Part shown: piece by piece, positions 1 through 10,299 of the stretch | Numbering within the stretch: the stretch's first letter is position 1 | Layout of the letters: every line of letters starts with the position of its first letter | Source: Hormiphora californensis | Lineage: Eukaryota; Ctenophora; Tentaculata; Cydippida; Pleurobrachiidae | Length of the DNA: 64,000 nt | Assembly: GCA_020137815.1 (NCBI GenBank) | Contig: CM035353.1 | Span: 4,588,404-4,652,403 of the forward strand | Direction of reading: 5' to 3' | The notes under the pieces: model-generated | Told to the model about the DNA's origin: nothing | What the model saw: the letters and a program-made list of their open reading frames with translations, nothing else | The model's database searches: none | Position numbers and translations under genes: made by a program

Positions 1-266
1 AACTGATTAACTAGGATCTATGATAACTTTGATTGGTGATAACTTTGATTCTTTGATTTTGTTGACTGCTAACACATGCTTTGATTTGTTGTTTAGGAAC
101 TGTTCAAAATATATAAAAACGTCGGACAAATTGGAATAAATAAATCTCGCTCTGCCAGCGTGCGCAGCCTCGTACAACTACAAAAGTTAGAAGCCGCGCG
201 TGCTGACCCTAACACTTACATATTGTCAAGATGACAAAAATGATGCATTTCTGCCACCATTGATCA
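1..266. other. no feature recognised
   Basis: AT-rich sequence with no credible reading frame, RNA gene or repeat that I can see. Confidence 0.4.
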
Positions 267-533
267 CTACAGAGGCCTACCTTTCGCCAATCCGGTACCG
301 GGAGATCTAAAAACAATGATGCGAAAATTGAGTCCCCTCCGCTGCCCAGAAACCCGACCGGCTTCAGAGCAACCCCCATATCTGCTAGCACTAAAGGTTC
401 GGTGGATAATTCCAGTTGCCTGGGGTCCTTCTATTCCCCCCTGTGCTTTAGCCAGGTTGCCTCTTTCCGTCGCCTTAATTGCCTCCATCCGCTCCTGGTT
501 TTACTTCTTCATCTCCTTTTTCTTTTCCTCCAT
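267..533 (-). pseudogene. Lys/Glu-rich coding remnant
   Basis: Read on the minus strand from an ATG at 533, the frame starts MEEKKKEMKK, hits a TAA at about 501-503, and continues NQERMEAIKATERGNLAKAQ before losing coherence and ending at 267. The charged, heptad-like composition on both sides of the stop suggests one helical, possibly coiled-coil, protein interrupted by a nonsense change. It lies downstream, on the same strand, of the reading frame at 632-1072 and might have been its continuation. I do not recognise the family. It could also be chance, since it is only about 85 codons long. Confidence 0.25.
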
Positions 534-631
534 TAGCTTTCACCTCTATATCTGTCAAATTAACACAAACGCACACATAAAATAGTCGGGCCAAGATTTT
601 TTATCTTTGTTCCGGCCTCGCACACGATTAT

Positions 632-1072
632 TCAGCGAACAAGCCACACACCGCACTTATGTTGCCGAAAAGCATTTAATAACTTTTTTTTAAATAACAT
701 GAATAAATTAATTTCAGTGCCGAAAATCCCGCAAGATTTGGAGGCAATGTACTGTTGCTGTTCTGGGACCGTCATTCCGTAATAGCCGAAAACGGCCCAA
801 CATAACGCTGCAGGCCAGTCCTCATCTTCATATGTCGCATCTGCACGGTCGTAAACATGGCCTTCCGGCACTACGATTACGCTGTTCCAGGGCCTCCTCT
901 CCAAGGGTTCACCGCGGGCAAACCGTGTCCAATCTTTCGGGACAGGCTCTGTTTCCTGGAGGGTCCTTTGCGCGTTCCATCGGTCGGCCTCCAATATACA
1001 TTGTTCCGCCTCACAAGGTTGGTCCGGCTCCAACTCCCGGTTCAGCCGGTGGGGGCATAGATGATGTGCCAT
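632..1072 (-). CDS. hypothetical protein, 146 aa
   Basis: An uninterrupted minus-strand frame beginning at ATG 1072 in a good Kozak context (ACCATGG), just after a pyrimidine-rich CCCCCTTCCAG that could be a splice acceptor. The composition is protein-like: many Trp, Tyr, Pro and Glu residues and short motifs such as RRPWNSVIVVPEGHVYDRAD followed by an acidic TYEDEDW stretch. There is no signal peptide or clear membrane segment. The last 25 residues are Lys/Phe-rich and lie in AT-rich DNA, so the true coding part may end earlier, near residue 120, at an unseen splice donor. I do not recognise the family, and it may be one exon of a larger gene or a relic. Confidence 0.45.
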   Translation of the reverse strand: MAHHLCPHRLNRELEPDQPCEAEQCILEADRWNAQRTLQETEPVPKDWTRFARGEPLERRPWNSVIVVPEGHVYDRADATYEDEDWPAALCWAVFGYYGMTVPEQQQYIASKSCGIFGTEINLFMLFKKKLLNAFRQHKCGVWLVR

Positions 1073-2363
1073 GGTACTGGAAGGGGGATAAGGATTTTAG
1101 TTCCTGATCCATATGGGATCTGAGAGGGTGTCGGAGGAATCCATAAGGGATTCCCAATCCAAGCATGGTCACTGGACAGTTAGAGTTGACCTCCCACGTA
1201 TGTGCATGTACAACCAGGCGCATATAATTGACAAAATCGGCTGTTAACTAAATACTGACTATCACACTGTTAATTCTCCTGTATAATTATCTATATTATA
1301 AAGCAGAGAACCTTGCAAGACAATTGGTTTTTGGGGGATTTTAGGGCTTGCACGTGGAAAATTGGCATGTTGTTAGGGGTGTTTGGTGGGGTTTAGGGCG
1401 TGCACGTGCGTGTGTAAAGGTTTTATAAATTTGGGGGATAATAGCTCTTTGGAAAGAGCTTGATATTATCTTTCTAATGAGCCCAAGATTTTTGAAATTG
1501 GTTGAGAAATGACCGAGTTATGAGGGAAATGGTGAAAAATGAGGGAAAATGTGGGGTTCTGAACTGTTTCAGATCACAGATTGAGAGAGGGGTGAGGGGA
1601 GTATTCATTATGGCGTTATAGGGGAGTGAATAGGGGACGATATGATTCAATAGGGGCCGAGGGGAGTCAATAGGGCCGAGGGGGATAAGAGGGGTGAGGA
1701 CTGAGGCGAGGAAGGGGGCGTGGATTATGATCTCGCGACCGGAGGTGCCGCGAAGCGGCGCCGTAGGGAGCAAAGTAGGCATGAGCCAGGGATCGGGATT
1801 GAGAGGAGTCAATAGCATAGGGTGTGAGAGTTTTTTATTCTTTTGCCTGGGCTCTCTAGTTATATATAATGTATTATGAAACCCGATAGCTGATTTATCA
1901 GTCATTTGAAGAATTTGCGCGCTCATGATAACTGCTAGCTGGGAGATTTAACACCCTGCTCGCGTGTTAACAGTCCCGCTCTCTTTTTCACGCATTTCTC
2001 TTCATTTGAATAACATGCGTGTAAAATTCTAAGTATTGAAAATGTGTGTAAACACACAGTTCTGTCAACAAAAGAAAGGGGAAACATGTCTGCAACACGT
2101 TTCAATGTTATCTCTCTCATAAGGAGTGAAAGAATCACATTCCATTCATTTTCTCTCTCATTGTCTCTTTTACTGTTCACTACCTCTGACAGTGTGTATT
2201 GCCCCTAATCTTTCTCTCTCTTTCTCAAACATGTTAGGAACAGTAGCCACTAAGTCTACACACATTTTCAGGGTGTCTGTTGTCTATTTGCCAGCAGTCC
2301 TAGTGTGTTTCACCTTGTGTTGTGTCTCTTATTTATGTGTAATTACTATCGGGTTTCATAAAA
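1073..2363. other. noncoding stretch, G-rich imperfect repeats
   Basis: Positions 1500-1820 are purine/G-rich with loosely repeated GGGGAGTCAATAG-like words, which keeps a long minus-strand frame open by composition rather than coding. A 15-bp inverted repeat (TATGAAACCCGATAG at 1875-1889, its complement at 2346-2360) encloses about 450 bp and may be the remains of a small TIR element. No gene was recognised. Confidence 0.4.
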
Positions 2364-2365
2364 TA

Positions 2366-2552
2366 TGAACGTTTGTTAGCCTATCGCGTTATAGTTTAAA
2401 TCACCTCCCCCTCACCCTCGGCTGGCGCCTCGGGATCGCGTCGGGATTTAAACCAGTTTAATCGCCCTGCCGGGCGATTAAACTCCATGTGGCTGTCCCC
2501 AGCTCGCGCTGGGAACAGCCAACTTCATAACGCGCCAGTCTACAAACGTTCA
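2366..2552. mobile_element. 187-bp TA-flanked MITE with internal hairpins
   Basis: The ends are inverted (TGAACGTTTGT at 2366, ACAAACGTTCA ending at 2552; the CGCGTTAT words inside are also inverted) and are flanked by TA on both sides (2364-2365, 2553-2554). This is the usual signature of Tc1/mariner-type MITEs. Inside are two compact GC-rich hairpins, one around GTTTAATCGCC/GGCGATTAAAC and one around GGCTGTCCCCAGC/GCTGGGAACAGCC. Almost the whole element could fold into a multi-stem structure. No coding capacity. Confidence 0.7.
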
Positions 2553-2554
2553 TA

Positions 2555-3841
2555 CTTCATATATAAAGCATACTAATTGTCACCTACAATTAGTGAGTGT
2601 TTGTAGAGCCACGACATCCCGATAGGGTCAATTTCGTGTCCTACACACAAACCTTAGACCAATGTCGAGATTATAATTTCGTTTCTACTTTCAAATGCGT
2701 CTAATTAAAACTTCTTAACCTTTTATAAAAACATACTCATACGAGGAGACGATCCGTCTAACTATCGAAAACGGAGGCCCTACTATTCCAGTTTAAGTCA
2801 ATTTCGTATATCTTGTATCGGAAGCGCACATCGACTGACTGGTTTATCTTAACTAATTATTGATAGGGATATAGTTTAACTGACTTACCGTCCTTAACAC
2901 ACTGATCTTTGTTAATTTTCTTCCTTCATCCAGGTTGGGTATCTCCACCCGGAATGTCACCTCTGTTGCCTCGTAATTCGCATTCGCTGCATCTAGTAGG
3001 CATCTAGAGTAATCTACAGCATGGGCAACTTCTCAAGGAACCGCCCAAATTTCTCAACTGCTAATTTAAATTGGGTAGAATGACTAGCTGCTTCACTGCC
3101 TATGGTTCTGATCGCTACCCCAACATGGGGTAATGGAGCAGCTTTTCTAGTACCTGCTGTCCAATAGTATACTTAGCTATTAGAACTGCACGTTGCCTCT
3201 CCTGCAGAAATTCTCAGCTGCACCCACTAATGTATATAAAAGGTATAAAATTAAAATTTATAAACTTTATATTAACCATTGGTCATTGCCCACCATAGAG
3301 ACGCTGAAATGAGAACTCGACGTCTTCAGTAAATACAATGTTGTCTTCTAATTGCTTGTATTCCTTCATCGGTCTGGTAGGTTGTAATATTACTACGACC
3401 CGCTTGAGATTATTTAAACTTAATAATCCGTCCACAATAAGTTCAGTGTATCATGTTTATCCACACTTATTTATTCGATACTATTCTTAATGTATATTCT
3501 TTATCTATTATCATGTTATCGAGATTGGGGGCTGCTCACTTAGTGATGCCATCCATCTCGGTATTGCGGAATCGGTTAAATAGTGTTGAAAAGTTTTCCA
3601 AGGTATTTATTCAACGTCTGCGTCCTTGTTTCCAAAATCAATGGTGCCGGACTCTCCTAAAATATGATCTATGAAGTGTGTATACAACATACACATTTAA
3701 ATTTGACTTCTGATCAAATTTTGGTTGATAGTATTAGTACTGTTAGTCCTATAGTTAGTACTACACGACCCACTTAACTAGAGCTAAAGTTTTTGAATAT
3801 TACCCGAAGACTGTTAAGTTTTCATTCATGAAATCTTTACC
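2555..3841. other. no gene recognised
   Basis: About 1.3 kb of AT-rich sequence with only short frames. No repeats, RNA genes or splice-framed exons stood out. Confidence 0.4.
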
Positions 3842-3965
3842 GCCATATTTATTCCCATTGATAGAGCTGTGGTGGAGATAATGATCTTAATCCTACCTTC
3901 CATATATTTTGAAACTCATCATGAATTAGTTCTTTTTTAATAGTTCGCTTGTTTTAGCGGCCCTA
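3842..3965 (-). pseudogene. RecQ-like helicase fragment, frameshifted
   Basis: On the minus strand one frame reads RTIKKELIHDEFQN and, after a frame change, another reads GRIKIIISTTALSMGIN. The second part is a superfamily 2 helicase motif V-like segment of the RecQ type (family pattern I-A-T-x-A-x-x-M-G-I/V). The same two pieces are contiguous in the copy at 9640-9890, so this copy has a frameshift and is degenerate. No other helicase motifs are nearby. Confidence 0.5.
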
Positions 3966-4009
3966 CCAGAAGTTAGACTAACGTGGACATCGTCAAACGA
4001 ATGTACACC

Positions 4010-4333
4010 GGTGTACAGAGTTTCTCTTTACTATTCACATCATTTACATTCTAAAAATATGATGACTGGTATCGCCCTGCTGCTGTGCGCGGGCATATCA
4101 ACTTACTACTATTAGATAGTAGTGGTACTAAAGCTGAAGTCTAAAGGATTGTTTCTATTCGGTTTGAGTACTATATAAGTGATTGTGAAACAGTAGTATT
4201 GAGTACTTATGTGCCTCGCCCGGCTAATCTAGTGAATCTCCTTGCTGTACAGCTTGTTAAACAAGGAAGTGAAACTAGAGGGTTCTGTACAGAGTTTCTC
4301 TTTACTATTCACATCATTTACATTCTAAAAATA
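4010..4333 (+). repeat. 48-bp direct repeat pair
   Basis: A segment beginning TGTACAGAGTTTCTCTTTAC is present at about 4010-4058 and again at 4285-4333, both ending in CTAAAAATAT. The intervening 230 bp is unrelated. This could be a local duplication or the flanks of a lost insertion. Confidence 0.6.
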
Positions 4334-4730
4334 TAAATAAAAGAGTTTGTACAAAACAAGTGTACATCTGAAAAAGTATAGCAGAATATATGCAGAATGT
4401 ACTGATACCATTCTGCCCCTTTTTTTTAGAATGAAGTATTTGCAATTTTGGCGATTTTGAGTTATTTATACCATCTTGATCAGGAGAAAAAGATCTACAA
4501 GATGGGCTAAGTCTCGTGTCTCAATCTTCAAAAAATAGAGTGAAGTGTTTTTTTGAATACTTTTATTTTTGAAAAACTGCAGAAAATGAAGCAAATGGCA
4601 ATTGCTTCGCTAATATAATTCGGAAATAATATCTGCTTCGTTAAACTTTTCTACCATAGAAGTAATAACCGCAGAAAAATTTGCTTCAGTTGTTTGCTTC
4701 ATTTAAAAATTCTATGAAATACTTCAATCA

Positions 4731-4890
4731 GCTGCAGATTTGTTTGAAGTATTGTCCACTCAGAAGATACTTCACTTCATTTACTTCAATTTGAAAATGC
4801 TTCATAAATCAGTTGCAGATTTTGTTTGAAGTATTTTCAAATCAGAAGATACTTCACTTCATTTACTTCAATTTGAAAATGCTTCATAAA
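4731..4890 (+). repeat. ~80-bp tandem duplication inside subterminal zone
   Basis: Two adjacent copies share GTTTGAAGTATT, then CAGAAGATACTTCACTTC, then ATTTACTTCAATTTGAAAAT and GCTTCATAAATC. The unit is made almost entirely of the GAAGTATT/ACTTCA words seen across this subterminal region. Confidence 0.65.
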
Positions 4891-5768
4891 TCTGTGGAAT
4901 TCAAATGCTTCTTGTCGCATCCAGAAAAAATACTTCAAACTGAATACTTCATTTTTTATTATAATATGTGCCATTTATAACACAAGTCCGGCCAAATGAA
5001 GTAATTTCCAAGATTTGTTCTTTGCTGCAGCATCATCATGATGAAGGTCGAACGGAGGCGATCCCTATAATAATTATTCTATTCTGAGTAATTATAATTA
5101 TCGTTCACATCTCGAATACTCATCCTCACCGTCACAACTACGTCATCCAATCTCATTCTTCGAACTTAGAACCCCACATTCAAAGGTAGCATTATGTTCC
5201 AGTACCGTACTGTCGTAACGACACAACACAACCAGTTGTTGTACTCAACAAGTGGAGAAGAGATGTCTGGGGGCCGGGTGATCATGTTCTGGGATTATCT
5301 CTATGTAAGAGTGTCACTCTGAGACAAAGAGAGAGAGACACCACAAACAGTGTTGTCAAACACTGACCTCTAAGGTTTTATAAGTTATTGCCCTAGCGTT
5401 TGGTTTCAAATTTACATCATTCCGAAAGGCTAGGGGGCCAGCTGCAGCTGGTTTGAAAACTCAACCTGTCTGGAGTTCAAATAGTAGCTAACGGACATCC
5501 GGTGTATCGTATCATGCTGCAGCGGTACAATGTTTCTGTCACTCTCAGACTGTTGTAAAATAGTAAAAAATATAGGGTAAGCCTTTCTCCCACCACACGC
5601 AGCTGCTGCTTAGTTAGCCACCATGTACATTGAATGTATACCGTTTCGTTTGTCTCTCCTATTGCATTACAATAAACCGTTTTATTATGATAATAATTAT
5701 TGTTATCAGGACGTGATTTAAAAGCACGTTACCCTGTTTTTGATGAAACTTCGGAGCCACGAGGGTTA

Positions 5769-5842
5769 ATTGACTATGACTATGACTATGACTATGACTA
5801 TGGTCTGTCATGGTCTGTCATGGTCTGTCATGGTCTGTCATG
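5769..5842 (+). repeat. short tandem repeats (TATGAC)n and (ATGGTCTGTC)n
   Basis: About four to five copies of a TATGAC hexamer are followed directly by four copies of a TGGTCTGTCA decamer. Confidence 0.9.
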
Positions 5843-5934
5843 CTATAGAGATATCGATAAAGAAAGAGTAAAAAGTAGAGAAAGAGTGAGACAAATTTGA
5901 TAAAAAGATAGAGAAAAAATAGAGTTAAAGGTGA

Positions 5935-7432
5935 CAGGCGAGTTAGGAGGCAGGATGACCTAGGGAAGGGGGTGAGTTAGGAGGCAGGATGACCTGGGGA
6001 AGGGGGTGAGTTAGGAGGCAGGATGACCTGGGGAAGGGGGTGAGTTAGGGGTCAGGATAACCTAGGGAAGGGGGTGAGTTAGGAGGCAGGATGACCTAGG
6101 GAAGGGAGTGTGTTAGGAGGCAGGATGACCTAGGGAAGGGGGTGAGTTAGGAGCAGGATAACCTAGGGAAGGGGGTGAGTTAGGGGTCAGGATAACCTAG
6201 GAAGGGGGGTGAGTTAGGAGGCAGATGACCTGGGAAGGGGGGAGTGAGTTGGGTCGGATAACCTAGGGAAGGGGGTGAGTTAGGAGGCAGGATAACCTAG
6301 GGAAGGGGGTGAGTTAGGAGGCAGGATGCCTGGGGAAGGGGTGTGAGTTAGGAGGCAGGATAACCTAGGAAAGGAGGTGAGTTAGGAGGCAGGATGACCT
6401 AGGGAAGGGGGGAGTTAGGGGTCAGGATAACCTAGGGAAGGGGTGAGTTAGGAGGCAGGATGACCTGGGGAAGGGGGTGAGTTAGGAGGCAGGATGACCT
6501 AGGAAGGGGGGTGAGTTAGGGGTCAGGATGACCTAGGGAAGGGGGGTGAGTTAGGAGGCAGGATGACCTGGGGAAGGGGGTGAGTTAGGAGGCAGGATGA
6601 CCTGGGGAAGGGGGTGAGTTAGGAGGCAGGATGACCTGGGGAAGGGGGTGAGTTAGGAGGACATAACCTAGGGAAGGGGGTGAGTTAGGGGTCAGGATAA
6701 CCTAGGGAAGGGGGGTGAGTTAGGAGGCAGGATGACCTGGGGAAGGGGTGAGTTAGGGGTCAGGATAACCTAGGGAAGGGGGTGAGTTAGGAGGCAGGAT
6801 AACCTAGGGAAGGGGGTGAGTTAGGAGGCAGGATGACCTGGGGAAGGGGTGAGTTTAGGAGGCAGGATACCTAGGGAGGGAGGTGAGTTAGGAGGCAGGA
6901 TGACCTAGGGAAGGGGGTGAGTTAGGGGTCAGGATAACCTAGGGAAGGGGGTGAGTTAGGAGGCAGGATGACCTGGGGAAGGGGGTGAGTTAGGGGTCAG
7001 GATAACCTAAGGAAGTGGGGTGAGTTAGGAGGCAGGATGACCTGGGAAGGGGGTGAGTTAGGGGTCAGGATAACCTGGGGAAGGGGGTTGATTACGAGGC
7101 AGGATGACCTGGGGAAGGGGGTGAGTTAGGAGGCAGGATGACCTGGGGAAGGGGGTGAGTTAGGAGGCAATGAGACCTGGGGAAGGGGGTGAGTTAGGGG
7201 TCAGGATAACCTGGGGAAGGGGTGAGTTAGGAGGCAGGATGACCTGGGGAAGGGGGTGAGTTAGGAGGCAGGATGACCTAGGGAAGGGGGGTGAGTTAGG
7301 GGTCGGATGACCTGAGGGAAGGGGGTGAGTTAGGAGGCAGGATGACCTGGGGAAGGGGGTGAGTTAGGAGGCAGGATGACCTGGGGAAGGGGGTGAGTTA
7401 GGAGGCAGGATGACCTGGGGAAGGGGGGTGAG
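5935..7432 (+). repeat. 34-bp G-rich minisatellite, ~44 copies
   Basis: The unit runs GAGGCAGGATGACCTGGGGA then AGGGGGTGAGTTAG, with two main variants (GGAGGCAGGATGACC and GGGGTCAGGATAACC) interleaved irregularly. There are many one-base length changes in the G runs. The G-rich strand carries GGGGAAGGGGG in every unit, so quadruplex formation is plausible. No long frame survives, so it is not coding. Confidence 0.95.
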
Positions 7433-7439
7433 TGAGGCC

Positions 7440-8280
7440 TGTCACTTATATCCCTTTGTCACCCCTGTCACCTTATCTCCAATTGTAACCCCTGTCACTT
7501 TGCCTCCATTGTAACCCTGCACTTGGCCTCCCACTGTCTCCCATGTCACTGAACTATCACACTCACGGGAATTTGAAATGTTTGTAAAAATTAAAGAATA
7601 CGGATACAAATCATCCAAATATTAACAAAATATATGTCATCTAACTGTTCTGTCCTTACATTCCCACACTCCTAGACAAATACTCCTCTTCGTGAATAAC
7701 CCGAATGGAGCAATCTCACTCCCGTTCCCTCTCATCGATATTATCTCTCTGTCAGACCCTTTCTCTATCTCTCAGCACACCGACCGGACCAAATAACAAC
7801 CAATCCAGCTCATTATTCAGGTCACGTGACTGGTTATCAGCCAATCGATTGTTAAAAACATGTAATGAACTGGCCTGTGTGTCTGTTCTGTGTGTCTGTC
7901 TGTGATCTTTTGTATGTCTGTGATCTGTTGTATGTCTGTCATATTTTAGACACGGACCTGTGTAGAGGTCGGAAGAAAATTCTTGAATCTCCAATCTCCA
8001 TGTTTCACTCTGATTTACAAGCCGAACTCAACCAATTTCAAAGTATGACTCGTACCGAACAGATTAATCTTCCAGATTTTATCTGCAGGTTCGTCTTAGT
8101 TTGAGGGTTGCCATAGCGTTTTTCTGTTTTCGCTCAATTTATCAGCACCATGATTTTAACATTCCGCCGAAGGGCGGGCGGCCCATCTCTTTATGCTGCT
8201 GCAGGCTGCTGCAGGCTGCTGCAGTTGTAATTTGTGCGTCTGTTTGTCTGTGCGTTCTGTTTGTCTGCAGCTGCTGCTCT
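7440..8280. other. noncoding spacer inside the 4.5-kb element
   Basis: It contains a CACCCCTGTCAC-like imperfect repeat just after the minisatellite and three tandem GCTGCAG words near 8196-8222. Short overlapping frames in both orientations at 7705-8100 show no recognisable protein character. Confidence 0.4.
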
Positions 8281-8947
8281 GGAGTTACTTTCAAGACTAG
8301 CAAGAATTCTAACACATTTTACTTCACTGCGTGTTAAATGAAAATTAACTTCGTTTGTGATTTTTCCAAAATATTGAAGTAAGATTGCGATTTTGAAGCA
8401 CATTTACACTTTTGTTCGATTAGTTTACTTTAGGCATTTTGAATACAGTTCTGAAGAAGTATTTTTAGGAATGAAGTAATTACTGAAGTATATGCAAGTG
8501 AAGTACTTTTTAGGTGCTTTGTTGCTATTATGATGAAGTATTTTTTGAGTGAAGTAATTACTGAGTATCTACCGAAAAATTATGCTTCAGTCGATTCAGT
8601 CTAGCAACGGAAGTTTTTCAAAACTGTAATATAAGTGAAGTAACCAACGAGTAAGGCATCAATTTTGATGCCTGACATCAATTTGAGACAAATTTGATGA
8701 TAGCTGATAATTGAAGTCCTGCAGAATTCCTTCAGGATTCTTGTGGTATAAGTCATAAATCGTTTGACGTACTATTTGGGCTTCTATGACAATTTTAGTT
8801 CCGAAAAACCCTCTAAAAAACTTTAAAGTCGATTTTCTCGAAACTTAAAAAATGCAAATACTTCATTCTAAAAAAAAGGGGCAGCATTATAGTAACTAGC
8901 AAACTGGGGCGATCGTACCGATCGCTAATCGAGGAATCTGTTTCCAT

Positions 8948-9123
<176 letters not shown>

Positions 9124-9382
9124 CCTCTCCTCTCTCTCTTCTCTATCTCTCTGTCTATCGCACTGTCTATCTCACTGTTTGTCTCTCCGTCTATCTCTCT
9201 GTCTCGTTCTGCAGTCTGCGGCCTCTCTGTTTCACTGTCTCTCCTTCACTCTCTCTCTTATGATATATGTTATGTGATGTGATCCCTCTCTTTTTCCTCT
9301 CTCTTCTCTTCCCTTTTATGTATGTGATGTGACCCCTTTAGTTCGCAAGCAGTTCTCTAGCACTTTGTGTATCGTGATACCT

Positions 9383-9488
9383 ACGAATCACGTCGTCACA
9401 CTGACGGATCACGTCGTCACCTGACGGATCACGGTCGTCACAGTGACGGATACGTCGTCACAGTGACGTATCACGTCGTCACACTGAC
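9383..9488 (+). repeat. ~20-bp tandem repeat, CGTCGTCACAGTGACG type
   Basis: About six degenerate copies of ATCACGTCGTCACAGTGACG. The core GTCACAGTGAC is itself close to palindromic, so each unit could form a small hairpin. Confidence 0.8.
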
Positions 9489-9639
9489 GATAGGGTGTCA
9501 CATTTCCACCCAAATTTGCATTAGATATAGTTAGATAGATCGGCAATGTTGGTTTTAATTCTATACCAATAAGTCACCGTGTTTTTCAATAGCCTATTTC
9601 AATAGATATGCTATGTCAATCCACAGTCTGACAGAGTTG

Positions 9640-9890
9640 AACAGAATATTGTGTATTAGCGGCTATTATACAACCTGTTTTTGGAGGTATGATTCATATT
9701 TCAATGAATCCGGAGTCTCTAACATTATAACATAGTAACACCCTTCAATATTTATTCCCATTGACAGGGCTGTAGTGGCAATGATAATTCTAATATTGCC
9801 CTGGGTGTTTTGCAGATCATCAACTATTTCTTTTTTAATAGATCGCTTATTTGAGCGGTGTCTGACAGAGTTGAACAAAAGATAATGATG
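9640..9890 (-). pseudogene. RecQ-like helicase C-terminal-core fragment
   Basis: A minus-strand frame (Met at 9878, stop at 9666) reads RSIKKEIVDDLQN, then GNIRIIIATTALSMGIN, then a segment with LKYESYLQ. The IATTALSMGIN stretch matches motif V of RecQ-family superfamily 2 helicases, and the following YESYLQ fits the spacing to motif VI, where RecQ proteins have a Y-x-Q-E-x-GR pattern. Here the Q-x-GR arginine finger is not present: the frame runs QKQVV and stops. Only about 70 residues remain of a domain that normally exceeds 350. A second copy lies at 17930-18205 and a third, broken one at 3842-3965. Confidence 0.6.
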
Positions 9891-10299
9891 ACGTTATCCA
9901 ACTCTTGGAGCTCTGGATTAAGTGCCGGTGCGTACTTCACGTAATCCAAACTCCTCCCTGTCTTTCATCATTTTCCGTCCAACATTTGACAGTTTTATAC
10001 CAATTAATCAATTCATAAACAGTTTTATATCAATAATAAAATTCAAATCTTAACACGACATTTATTAGGCTCAGTAAAATGTTGCTTTCCCGAAAGATGA
10101 ATAGACAGCTTTATGCCAATCAAATCTACAATGTTTATATTTATAATTCCAATGAAGTTGAAAATACTTTACATGTAGTAAAAAAAGTTCGAAAAAAGAT
10201 GATACAGGTCAGAAAATATGATGCAAAAGTGAAGAAAAAACAGAAATGATGAATAAAGTAAAAAATGGGTAGTATGGTAGTTAAGGTCGTGCGCACTTT

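Larger units (their letters stand above)
4413..8884. mobile_element. 4.5-kb TIR element, GAAGTATTT-rich
   Basis: The left end at 4413 (CTGCCCCTTTTTTTTAGAAT) is repeated in inverted orientation ending at 8884, with about 33 matching bases including GAAGTATTTGCA. Both flanks carry CATT (4409-4412 and 8885-8888), a possible 4-bp target duplication. The subterminal zones (4413-5000 and 8280-8884) are full of GAAGTATTT/AATACTTC words in both orientations, as is common for transposase-binding subterminal repeats. The middle holds a large minisatellite and no transposase that I can recognise, so this would be a non-autonomous element. The boundaries rest on the inverted ends only. Confidence 0.5.

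Noticed and set aside
1474-1926. 150-codon minus-strand frame
   Set aside because: Pro/Leu/Ile-rich because of the G-rich imperfect repeat on the plus strand; no start context, no conserved motif.
5935-7432. CRISPR-like array
   Set aside because: The units are directly tandem with no unique spacers, and the surrounding DNA is eukaryotic; it is a minisatellite.
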